This document shows positions 23,747-31,627 of a stretch of DNA of 42,219 nucleotides, piece after piece. Numbering within the stretch: the stretch's first letter is position 1; each line of letters starts with the position of its first letter. Below the pieces are notes generated by a model. The model was not told where the DNA came from, made no database searches, and saw only the letters and a list, made by a program, of their open reading frames with translations. A program made the position numbers and the translations under genes. Source of the stretch: Novosphingobium flavum (lineage in GTDB: Bacteria; Pseudomonadota; Alphaproteobacteria; Sphingomonadales; Sphingomonadaceae); contig NZ_JACLAW010000020.1 in assembly GCF_014230315.1 (NCBI RefSeq), positions 1 through 42,219 on the forward strand, in the 5' to 3' direction.

Positions 23747-24274
23747 ATGACGGCCCTCAAGATCAACGGAACGATGCGGACGGTGACCTCGCCGGCGGGG
23801 ACGCCGCTGCTCTATGTCCTGCGCGACGAATTGGGAGTGATGACGCCCAAATTTGGCTGCGGCCTCGCCCAGTGCGGCGCCTGTTCGGTGCTGCTGGACG
23901 GCGAGGAGATCCGCTCCTGCGTCACCCCGTTCGACAGCATCGAAGGCAAGGAGGTGACCACGGTCGATGGCTTGCCCGGGCGCTGGGCCAGACAACGAGG
24001 CCTTACGCCCGAGCAGGCCGCCGGCAAGCTCCATCCGGTGCAGGAAGCATGGGCGGAGGAGCAGGTGCCGCAATGCGGCATCTGCCAGTTCGGCATGATG
24101 ATCAAGGTGACCGAACTGCTCGAGCACAATCCGGAACCGAGCGACGCGGACATCAAGGCGGCGCTGACTACCTCCGGCCCCTCCCCCCATTTGTGCCGGT
24201 GCGGCAGCTATGCCGCGATTCTTGACGGCGCTCACCGCGCCGCGCGCCTGATGGCGCAGGGTGGCGCCAAGTGA
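23747..24274 (+). CDS. Molybdenum hydroxylase [2Fe-2S] subunit (IorA-type)
   Basis: The 175-residue electron-transfer subunit carries two [2Fe-2S] clusters. The plant-ferredoxin-type set is C38, C43, C46 and C58 (FGCGLAQCGACSV). The second set is C110, C113, C150 and C152 (QCGICQFGM and LCRCGSY). Length and layout match the small subunits of isoquinoline 1-oxidoreductase and related aldehyde oxidoreductases. It lies 23 bases after the aldo/keto reductase stop, and its own stop overlaps the GTG of the large subunit by 4 bases, so the two are translationally coupled. No FAD subunit is present; in such two-subunit enzymes electrons usually leave to a cytochrome or the quinone pool. Confidence 0.92.
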   Translation: MTALKINGTMRTVTSPAGTPLLYVLRDELGVMTPKFGCGLAQCGACSVLLDGEEIRSCVTPFDSIEGKEVTTVDGLPGRWARQRGLTPEQAAGKLHPVQEAWAEEQVPQCGICQFGMMIKVTELLEHNPEPSDADIKAALTTSGPSPHLCRCGSYAAILDGAHRAARLMAQGGAK

Positions 24275-26589
24275 GCGCGCCCGTGAACGCCGGTCCGCAG
24301 CTAAGCCGCCGGGGGTTCCTTGCCTCGGGCGGCGTGCTCGTCGTCGCGGTCAGCCTGAAGCCGTCGCTCGCCGGCGCCGACATCGTGGCGACCAATTCGC
24401 TCGACCCGGCCCGCCCGGCTTCGTGGATCGAAATCCATGCCGACAACAGCGTGCTGATCCGTACCGGCAAGTGCGACTTCGGACAAAGCTCGATCTTCAC
24501 CGCCTATCGCCAGATCGTCGCCGAAGAGCTGAGCGTCCCGCTGGAGGCGATGAAGACGGTCGTCTCCGGCGATACGGACCGCACGCCCGATGGCGGCGGC
24601 ACCTTCGGCTTGCTGCGCACCAATGTGCTCAACCTGCGCAAGGCCGCGGCCTATACCCGCGAGGCGGTGCTGGACCTTGCCGCGCAGAAATTCGGCGTGG
24701 CCCGCACCAGCCTGACCATCACCGAGGGCGTCGTTTCCGGCGGCGGCAAGTCCGCCACTTACGGCGAACTGGTCACCGGGCAGGACCTGCGGCTGACCAT
24801 CCCGGTGACTGGCGACCTCACCGGGTTCGGCGGGATTCAGGTCACGGGAAATCCTCCGCTCAAGCCGACCTCCGCCTATACCATCGTCGGCCAGCCGTTC
24901 GCGAACAGCTCGATCCGCCCCAAAGTAGCGGGCGAGACAGACTGGGTCGGCGACGTGAAGCTGCCGGGGATGTTGCACGCCCGCACGATCCATCCCGCGA
25001 CACTGGGCTCGAAACTGGTGTCGGCAGGCAAGGTCGATGCCGCGCAGTTCCCCAAGGCACGCGTCGTGGTGATCGGCAATCTCGTCGCGGTGGTGGCGCC
25101 AACCGAATGGGAGGCCATACAGGCGGCGCAGCAGGTCGCGGCCGAGACGAAGTGGAGCGAGTGGAAGGGCTTGCCCGGCCATGAGCGCTTGCAGAACCAC
25201 CTGGACGAGCGGGTAGACTGGCGGGAAGTGCCGGTCAGGCAGGGGGCCGCGAACAAGGGCGATGCGCCCACGACCCAGGCAAAGGCCGCCAAGGTCCACG
25301 CGGCCACCTATTTCATGCCCTACATGAAGCACGCGCCAATCGGGCCGATGGTGTCGCTGGCGGATGTGAGACCCGATGGATCGGTCACCCTGCACAGCCA
25401 CAGCCAGCACCCGCAACTGCTGCGCAGCCATATCGCGCGAATGCTCGGGACGTCGGAAGCGAAGGTGATCGTCCGGACCTATCCGGGACCGGGTCACTTC
25501 GGCCGCTCGAACGGCGGCAGCGCAGGCTCCGAGGACGAGGCCGTGCTGCTTTCGCGCGCACTGGGCCTGCCGGTGCGGGTGCAGTGGATGCGTGCCGACG
25601 ACATGCAATGGTCGACCCAATCGGCGCCCACGCTGGCCCGGATCGCCATCGGGCTCGATCCTTCGGGGCGGATCGCCTCCTACAAGGCCGAGCACCACGG
25701 TCCGCCGATGCAGGATGACCGGCCCATCGGCGCGATCCTTGCCGGCCTGCCGACCATCCCTCCGCCGAGCGCCACCAATCCCTTCAGCCTCCATAACGCC
25801 GCGATGAACATCGCCGACCGTTGGGTTTACGGGGCGATTTCGAACGTGGAGGAGCTGGGCCACGGCACCGACCAGATCGGCCAGCGCGAGTCCCCGCTGG
25901 GCATCGGGCTGCGCGATCATTCGATGCGCACCCCGGTCCAGTTCCAGCAGAACTTTCCGCGCGAGCTGGCGATCAGCGAGGCCGCGGCGCTGGCCGGGGC
26001 CGACCCGCTACAGTTCCGGCTCGATCATGTGACGGATGAGCGCGTCAAGGCGATCCTGCTACGCCTGCGCGAGGAATCGGGATGGGTGACGCGTCCAGCC
26101 TCGGTCCGCACCCGCGACGGGCATGGCGACGCGCCGCTGCGCGGTCAGGGCGTGTCGATCATGCTGCGCGACAACGGCTATTGGGCCTGCGCGGCGCATA
26201 TCGCGGTCACCCCGGCCAGCGGCGAGATCAAGGTCGAGCGTGTAACCATCGTCGCCGATCCCGGAATCGTCGTGAACCCGCTCCAGTTGAAGCGGCAGGT
26301 ACAGGCCGGCTGCCTGATGGGGGTAAGCCAGGCCCTGCATGAGGAAGTGGCCTTCGATGAAGGCGCGATCACGTCGGCGGACTGGTCGAGCTATCCGATC
26401 CTGACCATGGCTGAGATGCCCGAGATCAAGGTCGTGATCGCGGCGCGGCCGGAAGTCGGTATCTATGGCCAGGGTTCGGAGAGCGCCAACGCGCTGGCCG
26501 CCCCTGCTATCGCCGCCGCCGTGTTGGACGCGACCGGCAAGCCCGTGCGCCGCCTTCCGCTCCGACCGGAATACCTTCGGACTTCTTGA
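24271..26589 (+). CDS. Molybdenum hydroxylase large subunit, Tat-exported (IorB-type)
   Basis: This 772-residue protein starts at GTG 24271, overlapping the small subunit stop. The N-terminus has LSRRGFLASGGVLVVAVSL, a twin-arginine signal that would export the folded heterodimer. The two xanthine-dehydrogenase-family halves follow: TGKCDFGQSSIFTAYRQIVAEEL, GDTDRTPDGGGTFG, an MPYMKHAPIGPM segment, HFGRSNGGSAGSEDEAVLLSRALG, VRVQWMRADDMQW and the C-terminal YGQGSESANALAAPAIAAAVLDATG, where the catalytic Glu region is expected. Two hairpins beyond the stop end the operon. Substrate is probably an aldehyde or N-heterocycle; this cannot be read from sequence. In the IorB branch domain order and motifs differ somewhat from classical xanthine dehydrogenase, which fits here. 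Confidence 0.9.
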   Translation: MSAPVNAGPQLSRRGFLASGGVLVVAVSLKPSLAGADIVATNSLDPARPASWIEIHADNSVLIRTGKCDFGQSSIFTAYRQIVAEELSVPLEAMKTVVSGDTDRTPDGGGTFGLLRTNVLNLRKAAAYTREAVLDLAAQKFGVARTSLTITEGVVSGGGKSATYGELVTGQDLRLTIPVTGDLTGFGGIQVTGNPPLKPTSAYTIVGQPFANSSIRPKVAGETDWVGDVKLPGMLHARTIHPATLGSKLVSAGKVDAAQFPKARVVVIGNLVAVVAPTEWEAIQAAQQVAAETKWSEWKGLPGHERLQNHLDERVDWREVPVRQGAANKGDAPTTQAKAAKVHAATYFMPYMKHAPIGPMVSLADVRPDGSVTLHSHSQHPQLLRSHIARMLGTSEAKVIVRTYPGPGHFGRSNGGSAGSEDEAVLLSRALGLPVRVQWMRADDMQWSTQSAPTLARIAIGLDPSGRIASYKAEHHGPPMQDDRPIGAILAGLPTIPPPSATNPFSLHNAAMNIADRWVYGAISNVEELGHGTDQIGQRESPLGIGLRDHSMRTPVQFQQNFPRELAISEAAALAGADPLQFRLDHVTDERVKAILLRLREESGWVTRPASVRTRDGHGDAPLRGQGVSIMLRDNGYWACAAHIAVTPASGEIKVERVTIVADPGIVVNPLQLKRQVQAGCLMGVSQALHEEVAFDEGAITSADWSSYPILTMAEMPEIKVVIAARPEVGIYGQGSESANALAAPAIAAAVLDATGKPVRRLPLRPEYLRTS

Positions 26590-26597
26590 ATCGGAAA

Positions 26598-26616
26598 GCC
26601 CGCGTTTCACGCGGGC
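26598..26616 (+). terminator. Small hairpin after the molybdenum hydroxylase operon
   Basis: GCCCGCG pairs with CGCGGGC around a TTTCA loop, starting 9 bases after the stop at 26589. No T-tract follows, so it probably works together with the longer hairpin at 26644. Confidence 0.5.
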
Positions 26617-26643
26617 GAACTGCTGTAGAATGCAGGAACAAAG

Positions 26644-26683
26644 TGAAGGTCCAGCACATCCAGATGGATGTGCTGGACCTTCA
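26644..26683. terminator. Perfect 19-bp hairpin between convergent genes
   Basis: Arms 26644-26662 and 26665-26683 (TGAAGGTCCAGCACATCCA and its exact complement) are separated by only 2 bases (GA). It lies between the molybdenum hydroxylase operon and the minus-strand stop of TBDT3 (26697), so it can serve both strands. No T-run is seen. A 2-base loop is too tight, so the top pairs would open. Confidence 0.65.
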
Positions 26684-26696
26684 AAGGGTGGAAGGT

Positions 26697-29570
26697 CTAG
26701 AACCTGGCCTTGATGCCCACGGTGAAATAGCGCCCCACGATGTCATAGATGCTACGCGCCGTCGGGATGTTCAGGCCGGCGACCGGGCTGATCAGGAACA
26801 GTCGCCCCTTCTGGTTGAACACGTTGTTGACGGTCGCGTAGAGTTCGGGCTGTCCCGGCGAAGCGCTGAAGCGGTGCGAGATGTTGAAATCCGTATAGAC
26901 AGTCGCCGGCACCCGGTTGTCGATCCAGGCGAACTGGTCGGACTTGTTGAAGCTGCCAAGATAGCGCTCCTGCACGCTGAGGCTCAGGCCGCTGCTGGTA
27001 TAGGCGATTTCCAGGTTGCCGCGCAGCTTGGGCATCGGCAGCGGGTAGAAGCCCTGGATGAAATCGGCATTGCCGGCAAAGTCGACCACCGGCGAAGACG
27101 AGGAGTTCTGCTGATAGTAGTGGAACATCCGTGTCGCCACGAGGCGCACGCCGATTGTCCCGCCGCCCATCGGCCTGCGGTAGCTCGCCTCGATGTCGAC
27201 CCCTGAAAGCTTGGTGCGGGCGAGGTTGAGGTTCTGCACCCGGATCTCGTTCGGGAAATTCGCCGAGGTCGTGTTCGAATAGGGCAGCGGGCGGCTGATC
27301 TGCGCGCAGACCTCGTTCGTCCCGCCCGAGGCTTCGCACAGGTCGGCCATCTGGATATAGGTGAAGGGCTGGGCGATGGCGTCCTTGATGTTGATCCGGT
27401 AGTAATCGACCGAGAGGTTGAAGCCCGGCAGGAACCGCGGGCTGAACACGGCACCGATGGTCAGCGTCCGCGCCTTCTCGGGAGTCAGGCCAGGGTTGCC
27501 CGAGGTGATGACATTGACGTTCGACGAAGAATTGGTGTGCCGGTCGGTCAGCGGGCTGGTCGTCTGCTGCTTGCCGGCGAACAGTTCGTAAAGCGAAGGC
27601 GCGCGGATATCCTGCGAATAGACCGCGCGGAACCGCAGGTCGGGCACCGGCTCATAGCTGCCGCCCACCTTCCAGGTCGTCACCGAACCGCTGGTGCTGT
27701 AGTTGGTGTAGCGCACCGCCCCGTTGAGATCTAGCGTCCCGATCGCCGATCCCTTAAGCACCGGAACTGCGACTTCGCCGTATACTTCCTTCACGGTGTA
27801 GGCGCCCGCGCCCACGCCGACGTTCACGCCGGCATAGCGATTTGTCGTGGTCGCCCCGCGAATCCCGGTAAAGTCGGCCGGGATCGCTGGATCGGCGTTA
27901 CTGGTCTGGACGATCGACTGACGACGGATTTCCCCGCCGACGGCGACCGAAACCGGACCTGCAGGCAGGCTGAAGGGTTCGGTCGATATGTTCGCCGCGC
28001 CAAGGTCCATCACGTTGACCGCGCGCCAAAGCGAAGTGCCGTGAACGTACTGGATCGCCGCCTGGCTGCTCGATCCCTCACCCATGATATTGAGTGGGAC
28101 GCAGTCGTTCATCAAGCCGGGATTGGTGATCGTGATGTTGCAGACGATCTGCCCGGCCGAATTGCGCACGGCATCAACCGCAGCGAAGTACTTACGATTG
28201 TCGAGCTGGTAGGCAGCGGTGTCGAAGCGGCTGAACCCGTGGGTGTAATAGACCTCCCACTTGGTGCTGCTGCCGATGCTGCCGTTGAATCCGGCGTTGA
28301 GGATGAAGTTGCTGCTTTTCTGCTCGTTGGAGTCCAGCGGCCAGTCGCGGAACGCGCGGACCATGCTGAAACTGCTGCCGGGTGTCATCAGCGCCTGGAC
28401 CGACGGAGCGAGGAACGGGTTTTCCGCCCTGATCACCGTGCCTCCCGCGGGCGAACCCGGGGTCGCGTTGTGGTCGGTGTTCGCGCCGGTGTTGTAGCTG
28501 CCCTCGACGAAGAAAGTCGCCGCATCGCTCAGGGCGAAGGAAAAGCGCCCAAACAATTGCTTGGTGGTGAGGGTCGGGGCGCCGGTCCGGCCAACGGTCG
28601 GATTCAGCACGCCATCACTCAGGATGCCGTATCCGGCGCGGCCCGGAATCGCGGTCCCGGCGTTGAATGGCAGCAGCGTGCCGCCGGGGGCGAACTGGTT
28701 GTTCACCAGACCCGCAGCGCCCGAAGTGATCAGCCCGCCATAGGTCGAAGAGTTGTTGCGGGCATTGGCGACATAGACGAACGGGGAGACCGCCGTACCC
28801 AGGCCGCCGGTGGTCATCCCGCTCAGCGTCGATTCCCCGCTCGCGGTCGAACGCGAGGAACGGTCGGTGATCCCGTCGGAATGATAGTATTCCGCACTCA
28901 ACAGCACGTGGGCGCGGTCATCCATGAAGCCGTGGCCGAAGGCAGCGCCGAACTTGTACGAAGCAGCGTCGTGATAGGTCGAAACGCCGCTCTGGGCGTT
29001 GAGCTTGAGCCCTTTGAACTGATCGTCGAGGACGAAGTTCACCACGCCCGAGACAGCGTCCGAACCATACGCCGCCGAAGCGCCGCCGGTCACCACGTCC
29101 ACCCGCCGGATGAGCATCTGGGGGATAAGGTTGGCGTCCGTCGCCCCGTTGCTGCTGGTGGGCGGCACCCGTCGACCGTTCATCAGGATCAACACGCGCT
29201 GAGGGCCGAGCGCACGGATGTCGAGATAGTTGCCCGAGCGGACCTTCGAGGCACCGGTATCGGCTTGCATATTCTGGCTGATCGAGCCCTGGAATTGCGG
29301 CAACTGGTTGAGCGCATCCGGCACGTTGCTCGGCGCCTTGCGCACAAGTTCCTCCGCATTCAGTACCGTCAGAGGCGTGGGCGCGCTGTACCCCTGCTTC
29401 TGGATGCGCGAACCGGTGACGACGATCTGTTCCGCGGAGGGCTGACCCGTTTCGGGCGCCGCCTGCTCTTCGGAAGCCGGGGGCGGAGGAGCATTCTGGG
29501 CGCTTGCCGCCGCCGAGATAGCGAGAAGGCTTGCCCCCACGCCGTAACGCAACATGATCCCCAAAGTCAT
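26697..29570 (-). CDS. TonB-dependent receptor TBDT3
   Basis: The ATG at 29570 follows a GGGAG site and gives 957 residues; the longer open frame is rejected because the signal peptide begins here (MTLGIMLRYGVGASLLAISAA). Then EQIVVTGSRIQKQGY (TonB-box-like), a plug with DALNQLPQFQGS, DIRALGPQRVLILMNGRR and VDVVTGGASAAYGSDAVSGVVN, and a barrel ending GRYFTVGIKARF. It is clearly more distant from TBDT1 and TBDT2 than those are from each other. It lies 88 bases behind the Tat-exported cyclase gene on the same strand, so the two probably share a promoter near 30.56 kb. Ligand unknown; the cyclase may act on it in the periplasm. Confidence 0.93.
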   Translation of the reverse strand: MTLGIMLRYGVGASLLAISAAASAQNAPPPPASEEQAAPETGQPSAEQIVVTGSRIQKQGYSAPTPLTVLNAEELVRKAPSNVPDALNQLPQFQGSISQNMQADTGASKVRSGNYLDIRALGPQRVLILMNGRRVPPTSSNGATDANLIPQMLIRRVDVVTGGASAAYGSDAVSGVVNFVLDDQFKGLKLNAQSGVSTYHDAASYKFGAAFGHGFMDDRAHVLLSAEYYHSDGITDRSSRSTASGESTLSGMTTGGLGTAVSPFVYVANARNNSSTYGGLITSGAAGLVNNQFAPGGTLLPFNAGTAIPGRAGYGILSDGVLNPTVGRTGAPTLTTKQLFGRFSFALSDAATFFVEGSYNTGANTDHNATPGSPAGGTVIRAENPFLAPSVQALMTPGSSFSMVRAFRDWPLDSNEQKSSNFILNAGFNGSIGSSTKWEVYYTHGFSRFDTAAYQLDNRKYFAAVDAVRNSAGQIVCNITITNPGLMNDCVPLNIMGEGSSSQAAIQYVHGTSLWRAVNVMDLGAANISTEPFSLPAGPVSVAVGGEIRRQSIVQTSNADPAIPADFTGIRGATTTNRYAGVNVGVGAGAYTVKEVYGEVAVPVLKGSAIGTLDLNGAVRYTNYSTSGSVTTWKVGGSYEPVPDLRFRAVYSQDIRAPSLYELFAGKQQTTSPLTDRHTNSSSNVNVITSGNPGLTPEKARTLTIGAVFSPRFLPGFNLSVDYYRINIKDAIAQPFTYIQMADLCEASGGTNEVCAQISRPLPYSNTTSANFPNEIRVQNLNLARTKLSGVDIEASYRRPMGGGTIGVRLVATRMFHYYQQNSSSSPVVDFAGNADFIQGFYPLPMPKLRGNLEIAYTSSGLSLSVQERYLGSFNKSDQFAWIDNRVPATVYTDFNISHRFSASPGQPELYATVNNVFNQKGRLFLISPVAGLNIPTARSIYDIVGRYFTVGIKARF

Positions 29571-29658
29571 TTCGCTCTCCCATTTTTTTCTGGTTTGACG
29601 GGACGCGGCTGGCGCGGCCCGACGGACGTCATGGATGCGGCCCGCAGGCCGCAGACGG

Positions 29659-30492
29659 TCAAAACAATGCGATTGCCCGGACGGGCAGTCCGGTCGCTTC
29701 GGCGATCGGAGCCGCACCGACCACCAACAAGGCACCTACCGGCGGCACCGATCTGAGATTGGTAATTCCCTCGATCCCCCACCGACCGCTGCGCAGCCAG
29801 AACTGATGGACCGGATAGCTCGGCACATTCGGCCCGGAGTCGATGGTCATGGCGTCGACAGCGATGCCTTTGACGCGACGCTTCTCGGCCAGCATGCGCG
29901 CGGCTTCGATCCCGAACCCGGTGGAATTATGACTATGGGCCGCCTGGTTGCGCGCCATCTCAGCAAACGGGTCCCACCCCGAGTGCACCGCGACACAGCA
30001 GCCATCGGGAAGCCGCCCGTGCCGCCGCTCCCAGGCCAGGACATCGGCAGGCTCGACTTGAGCATCGCGTGACTTCGCGGCCTTCGCCGAGATGTCAACG
30101 ACGACGAGTGGCACAACGAGATCGCTGAGCGGAATCTCGCCAAGGCTCTTGAACTGCTCACCAAAATGACTGGGCGCATCAATGTGCGTTCCGGTGTGCT
30201 CGATCAGCGCAAGGCGATGCATTTTCATGCCGACCGCCACGCCTGAACCATCAACCGATTCCATTGAGATGCGTGGGTTGCTTGGATCAAAGTTGAACTG
30301 ACGTGTTAGCTTGTGCGTCAGGTCGGTAAATTGAAGTGACCGACCTCCAAATCGCGCCACACCAACGGTTGAGTCGACCGGCGCGGCTCTGGCCTCGCCG
30401 CTCACTCCCTCCAATTGGGCCGCGACGGCCAACCCGCCGAGAATGTCGAGAAATCCTCGCCTCGCAATGGAACCTGGACCAGCCATACTCAT
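29659..30492 (-). CDS. Tat-exported cyclase-family hydrolase (kynurenine-formamidase-like)
   Basis: The 277-residue protein begins with MSMAGPGSIARRGFLDILGG, a twin-arginine signal ending near ARAAP. It then follows the cyclase family (PF04199): FTDLTHKLTRQF, the metal-binding motif HTGTHIDAPSHF (about 99-110), VVDISAK, VAVHSGWDPF and IAVDAMTIDSGP. The family hydrolyses cyclic amides, lactones or N-formyl groups with a Mn/Zn site. Export is unusual compared with cytoplasmic KynB. The start is ATG 30492 or 30486 behind a GGGGGCGG stretch. It is the first gene of the unit with TBDT3, so it probably opens or deacylates an imported compound in the periplasm. On the minus strand a TTGACA box is visible around 30548-30553, with a TATCCA-like -10 16 bases further on. 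Confidence 0.85.
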   Translation of the reverse strand: MSMAGPGSIARRGFLDILGGLAVAAQLEGVSGEARAAPVDSTVGVARFGGRSLQFTDLTHKLTRQFNFDPSNPRISMESVDGSGVAVGMKMHRLALIEHTGTHIDAPSHFGEQFKSLGEIPLSDLVVPLVVVDISAKAAKSRDAQVEPADVLAWERRHGRLPDGCCVAVHSGWDPFAEMARNQAAHSHNSTGFGIEAARMLAEKRRVKGIAVDAMTIDSGPNVPSYPVHQFWLRSGRWGIEGITNLRSVPPVGALLVVGAAPIAEATGLPVRAIALF

Positions 30493-30554
30493 CCGCCCCC
30501 GCTTGGGATGCCTGAATGGAACATCTGGATAGATTATATTACTCTTGTGTCAAC

Positions 30555-30573
30555 TGGTATATTTTTATGGCCA
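30555..30573. promoter_or_regulatory. Possible operator, TGG-N13-CCA element (copy D) before the cyclase-TBDT3 unit
   Basis: TGGTATATTTTTATGGCCA matches TGGTATGTTTTTATGTCCA upstream of TBDT1 at 17 of 19 positions, in the same orientation to the gene. It lies 63-81 bases before the cyclase start and adjacent to a TTGACA-like box on the minus strand. The likeness is unlikely to be chance in a GC-rich genome and suggests shared control of the TBDT1 and TBDT3 units. Confidence 0.55.
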
Positions 30574-30947
30574 CATACCTCGGTTGCCATTTGGCCATGC
30601 CTAGACCGCGGCGATGTCCCATTCTCAATGTAATCATCTCTTTACGGCTCGATTTTCGAGACAAGCTGTGGCGCCAATCGGGTCTGGCCGAGGCAATCGA
30701 AGCCTTCATAATCCGGGTATTGGACTGCTCCGAAAACCCAATGTTGTGGCAGCCACAAACGGCGCATCAAATCGCGGAGCTAAGACTCGACGAATAGTCT
30801 TACGGACTGGACTTCCGGTCGAACGGGAGCATTGCTGTTCCTTGTGAATCGCAGCCGCCCCTGAGGTCGCTGCCGCCCGGTCGCTGAAGATCCGGGCTTG
30901 TGGTGGTGGGAGCCGGCGCTGGTGCCTTGCTCCCATGGAGAACCACC
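30574..30947. other. Gene-free junction between catabolic locus and recombinase cassette
   Basis: Short open frames here (longest about 90 codons) have no recognisable motif and poor ribosome binding sites. Base composition is less GC-rich up to about 30800 and returns to GC-rich near 30840. This is the likely left edge of the accessory region. No tRNA or obvious attachment repeat was found by eye. Confidence 0.4.
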
Positions 30948-31217
30948 ATGAGCAACGAACTGGAAGCTGCGGCCACCTCCGCGTCCGAATGCACCGCACC
31001 CCGCGCCCACACCAAGGCCGAACGCCTGCTCGAGCTGCTCCGCACAGGCTCGGGCGCCAGCCTCGAGGACATGACCGAAGCCACCGGCTGGCAGGCCCAC
31101 ACCGTGCGCGCCGCGATGACCGGCCTGCGCAAGCGCGGCTATGCCATCACCCGCCACGTCGAGGGCAATACCACCGTGTGGACGGTGGCCGCGGCCGAGG
31201 CGGCGGTACCCGCATGA
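30948..31217 (+). CDS. DUF3489 domain protein
   Basis: This 89-residue protein starts at ATG 30948. Residues about 20-80 (HTKAERLLELLRTGSGASLEDMTEATGWQAHTVRAAMTGL, split over two helices and a wing ending in GNTTVWTV) form a small winged-helix-like domain of the DUF3489 type, probably DNA-binding. Its stop overlaps the next start by 4 bases. DUF3489, DUF2924 and a serine recombinase recur together in alphaproteobacterial genomes, which suggests the first two assist or regulate the recombinase. That role is inference. Confidence 0.8.
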   Translation: MSNELEAAATSASECTAPRAHTKAERLLELLRTGSGASLEDMTEATGWQAHTVRAAMTGLRKRGYAITRHVEGNTTVWTVAAAEAAVPA

Positions 31218-31627
31218 GCCGGCTGCGGACCAGGGTCGCGCGCGAGGTCGCCGCGCTGGTGGACATGCCGCTCGCCGGGCTGCGCAAGGAATGGGAGCGG
31301 CGCTACGGCGCCGCTCCCCGCCACCGCTCGGTGGATCTCCTGCGCCGGGTGCTGGCCTGGCGGATGCAGGCCGATGTCTACGGCGGGCTCGATGCCGCAA
31401 CCCGGCGGATGATCGAGAACGATGGGCCGGTGCAACTGGCGGCCACACCCGGCATGCGCCTCGCCCGCGAATGGGCCGGCCAGCGCCACGAGGTGGTCGT
31501 GATCGAGAGCGGCGTGGTCTACGAGGGCGTGACCTACCGCAGCCTGTCGTCAGTGGCCAAGCACATCACCGGCATGCAGTGGAACGGGCCACGCTTCTTC
31601 GGCCTCAGGCAGGAGAACGTGCGGTGA
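31214..31627 (+). CDS. DUF2924 domain protein
   Basis: The 137-residue protein overlaps its neighbours by 4 bases on both sides (ATGA and GTGA), so the three genes are translationally coupled. Recognisable DUF2924 features are EVAALVDMPLAGLRKEWERRYG, RHRSVDLLRRVLAWRMQA and the C-terminal VYEGVTYRSLSSVAKHITG followed by WNGPRFFGL. The last segment resembles a small DNA-binding or RAMA-like module. The family is linked to phage and recombinase cassettes; its biochemical function is unknown to me. Confidence 0.85.
   Translation: MSRLRTRVAREVAALVDMPLAGLRKEWERRYGAAPRHRSVDLLRRVLAWRMQADVYGGLDAATRRMIENDGPVQLAATPGMRLAREWAGQRHEVVVIESGVVYEGVTYRSLSSVAKHITGMQWNGPRFFGLRQENVR

Noticed and set aside
24301..25920. 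Long minus-strand open frame opposite the molybdenum hydroxylase
   Set aside because: The plus strand has the complete xanthine-dehydrogenase-family motifs; the antisense frame has no recognisable domain.
28041..29756. Long plus-strand open frame opposite TBDT3
   Set aside because: TBDT3 signal peptide, plug and barrel motifs are on the minus strand; the other frame is an antisense shadow.
30516..30797. Possible 93-codon gene in the junction
   Set aside because: It begins in the promoter region of the cyclase, has no ribosome binding site and no recognisable motif.
31141..31623. N-terminal extension of the recombinase frame
   Set aside because: It overlaps the DUF2924 gene in another frame; the catalytic domain begins at GTG 31624 with the overlapping GTGA.
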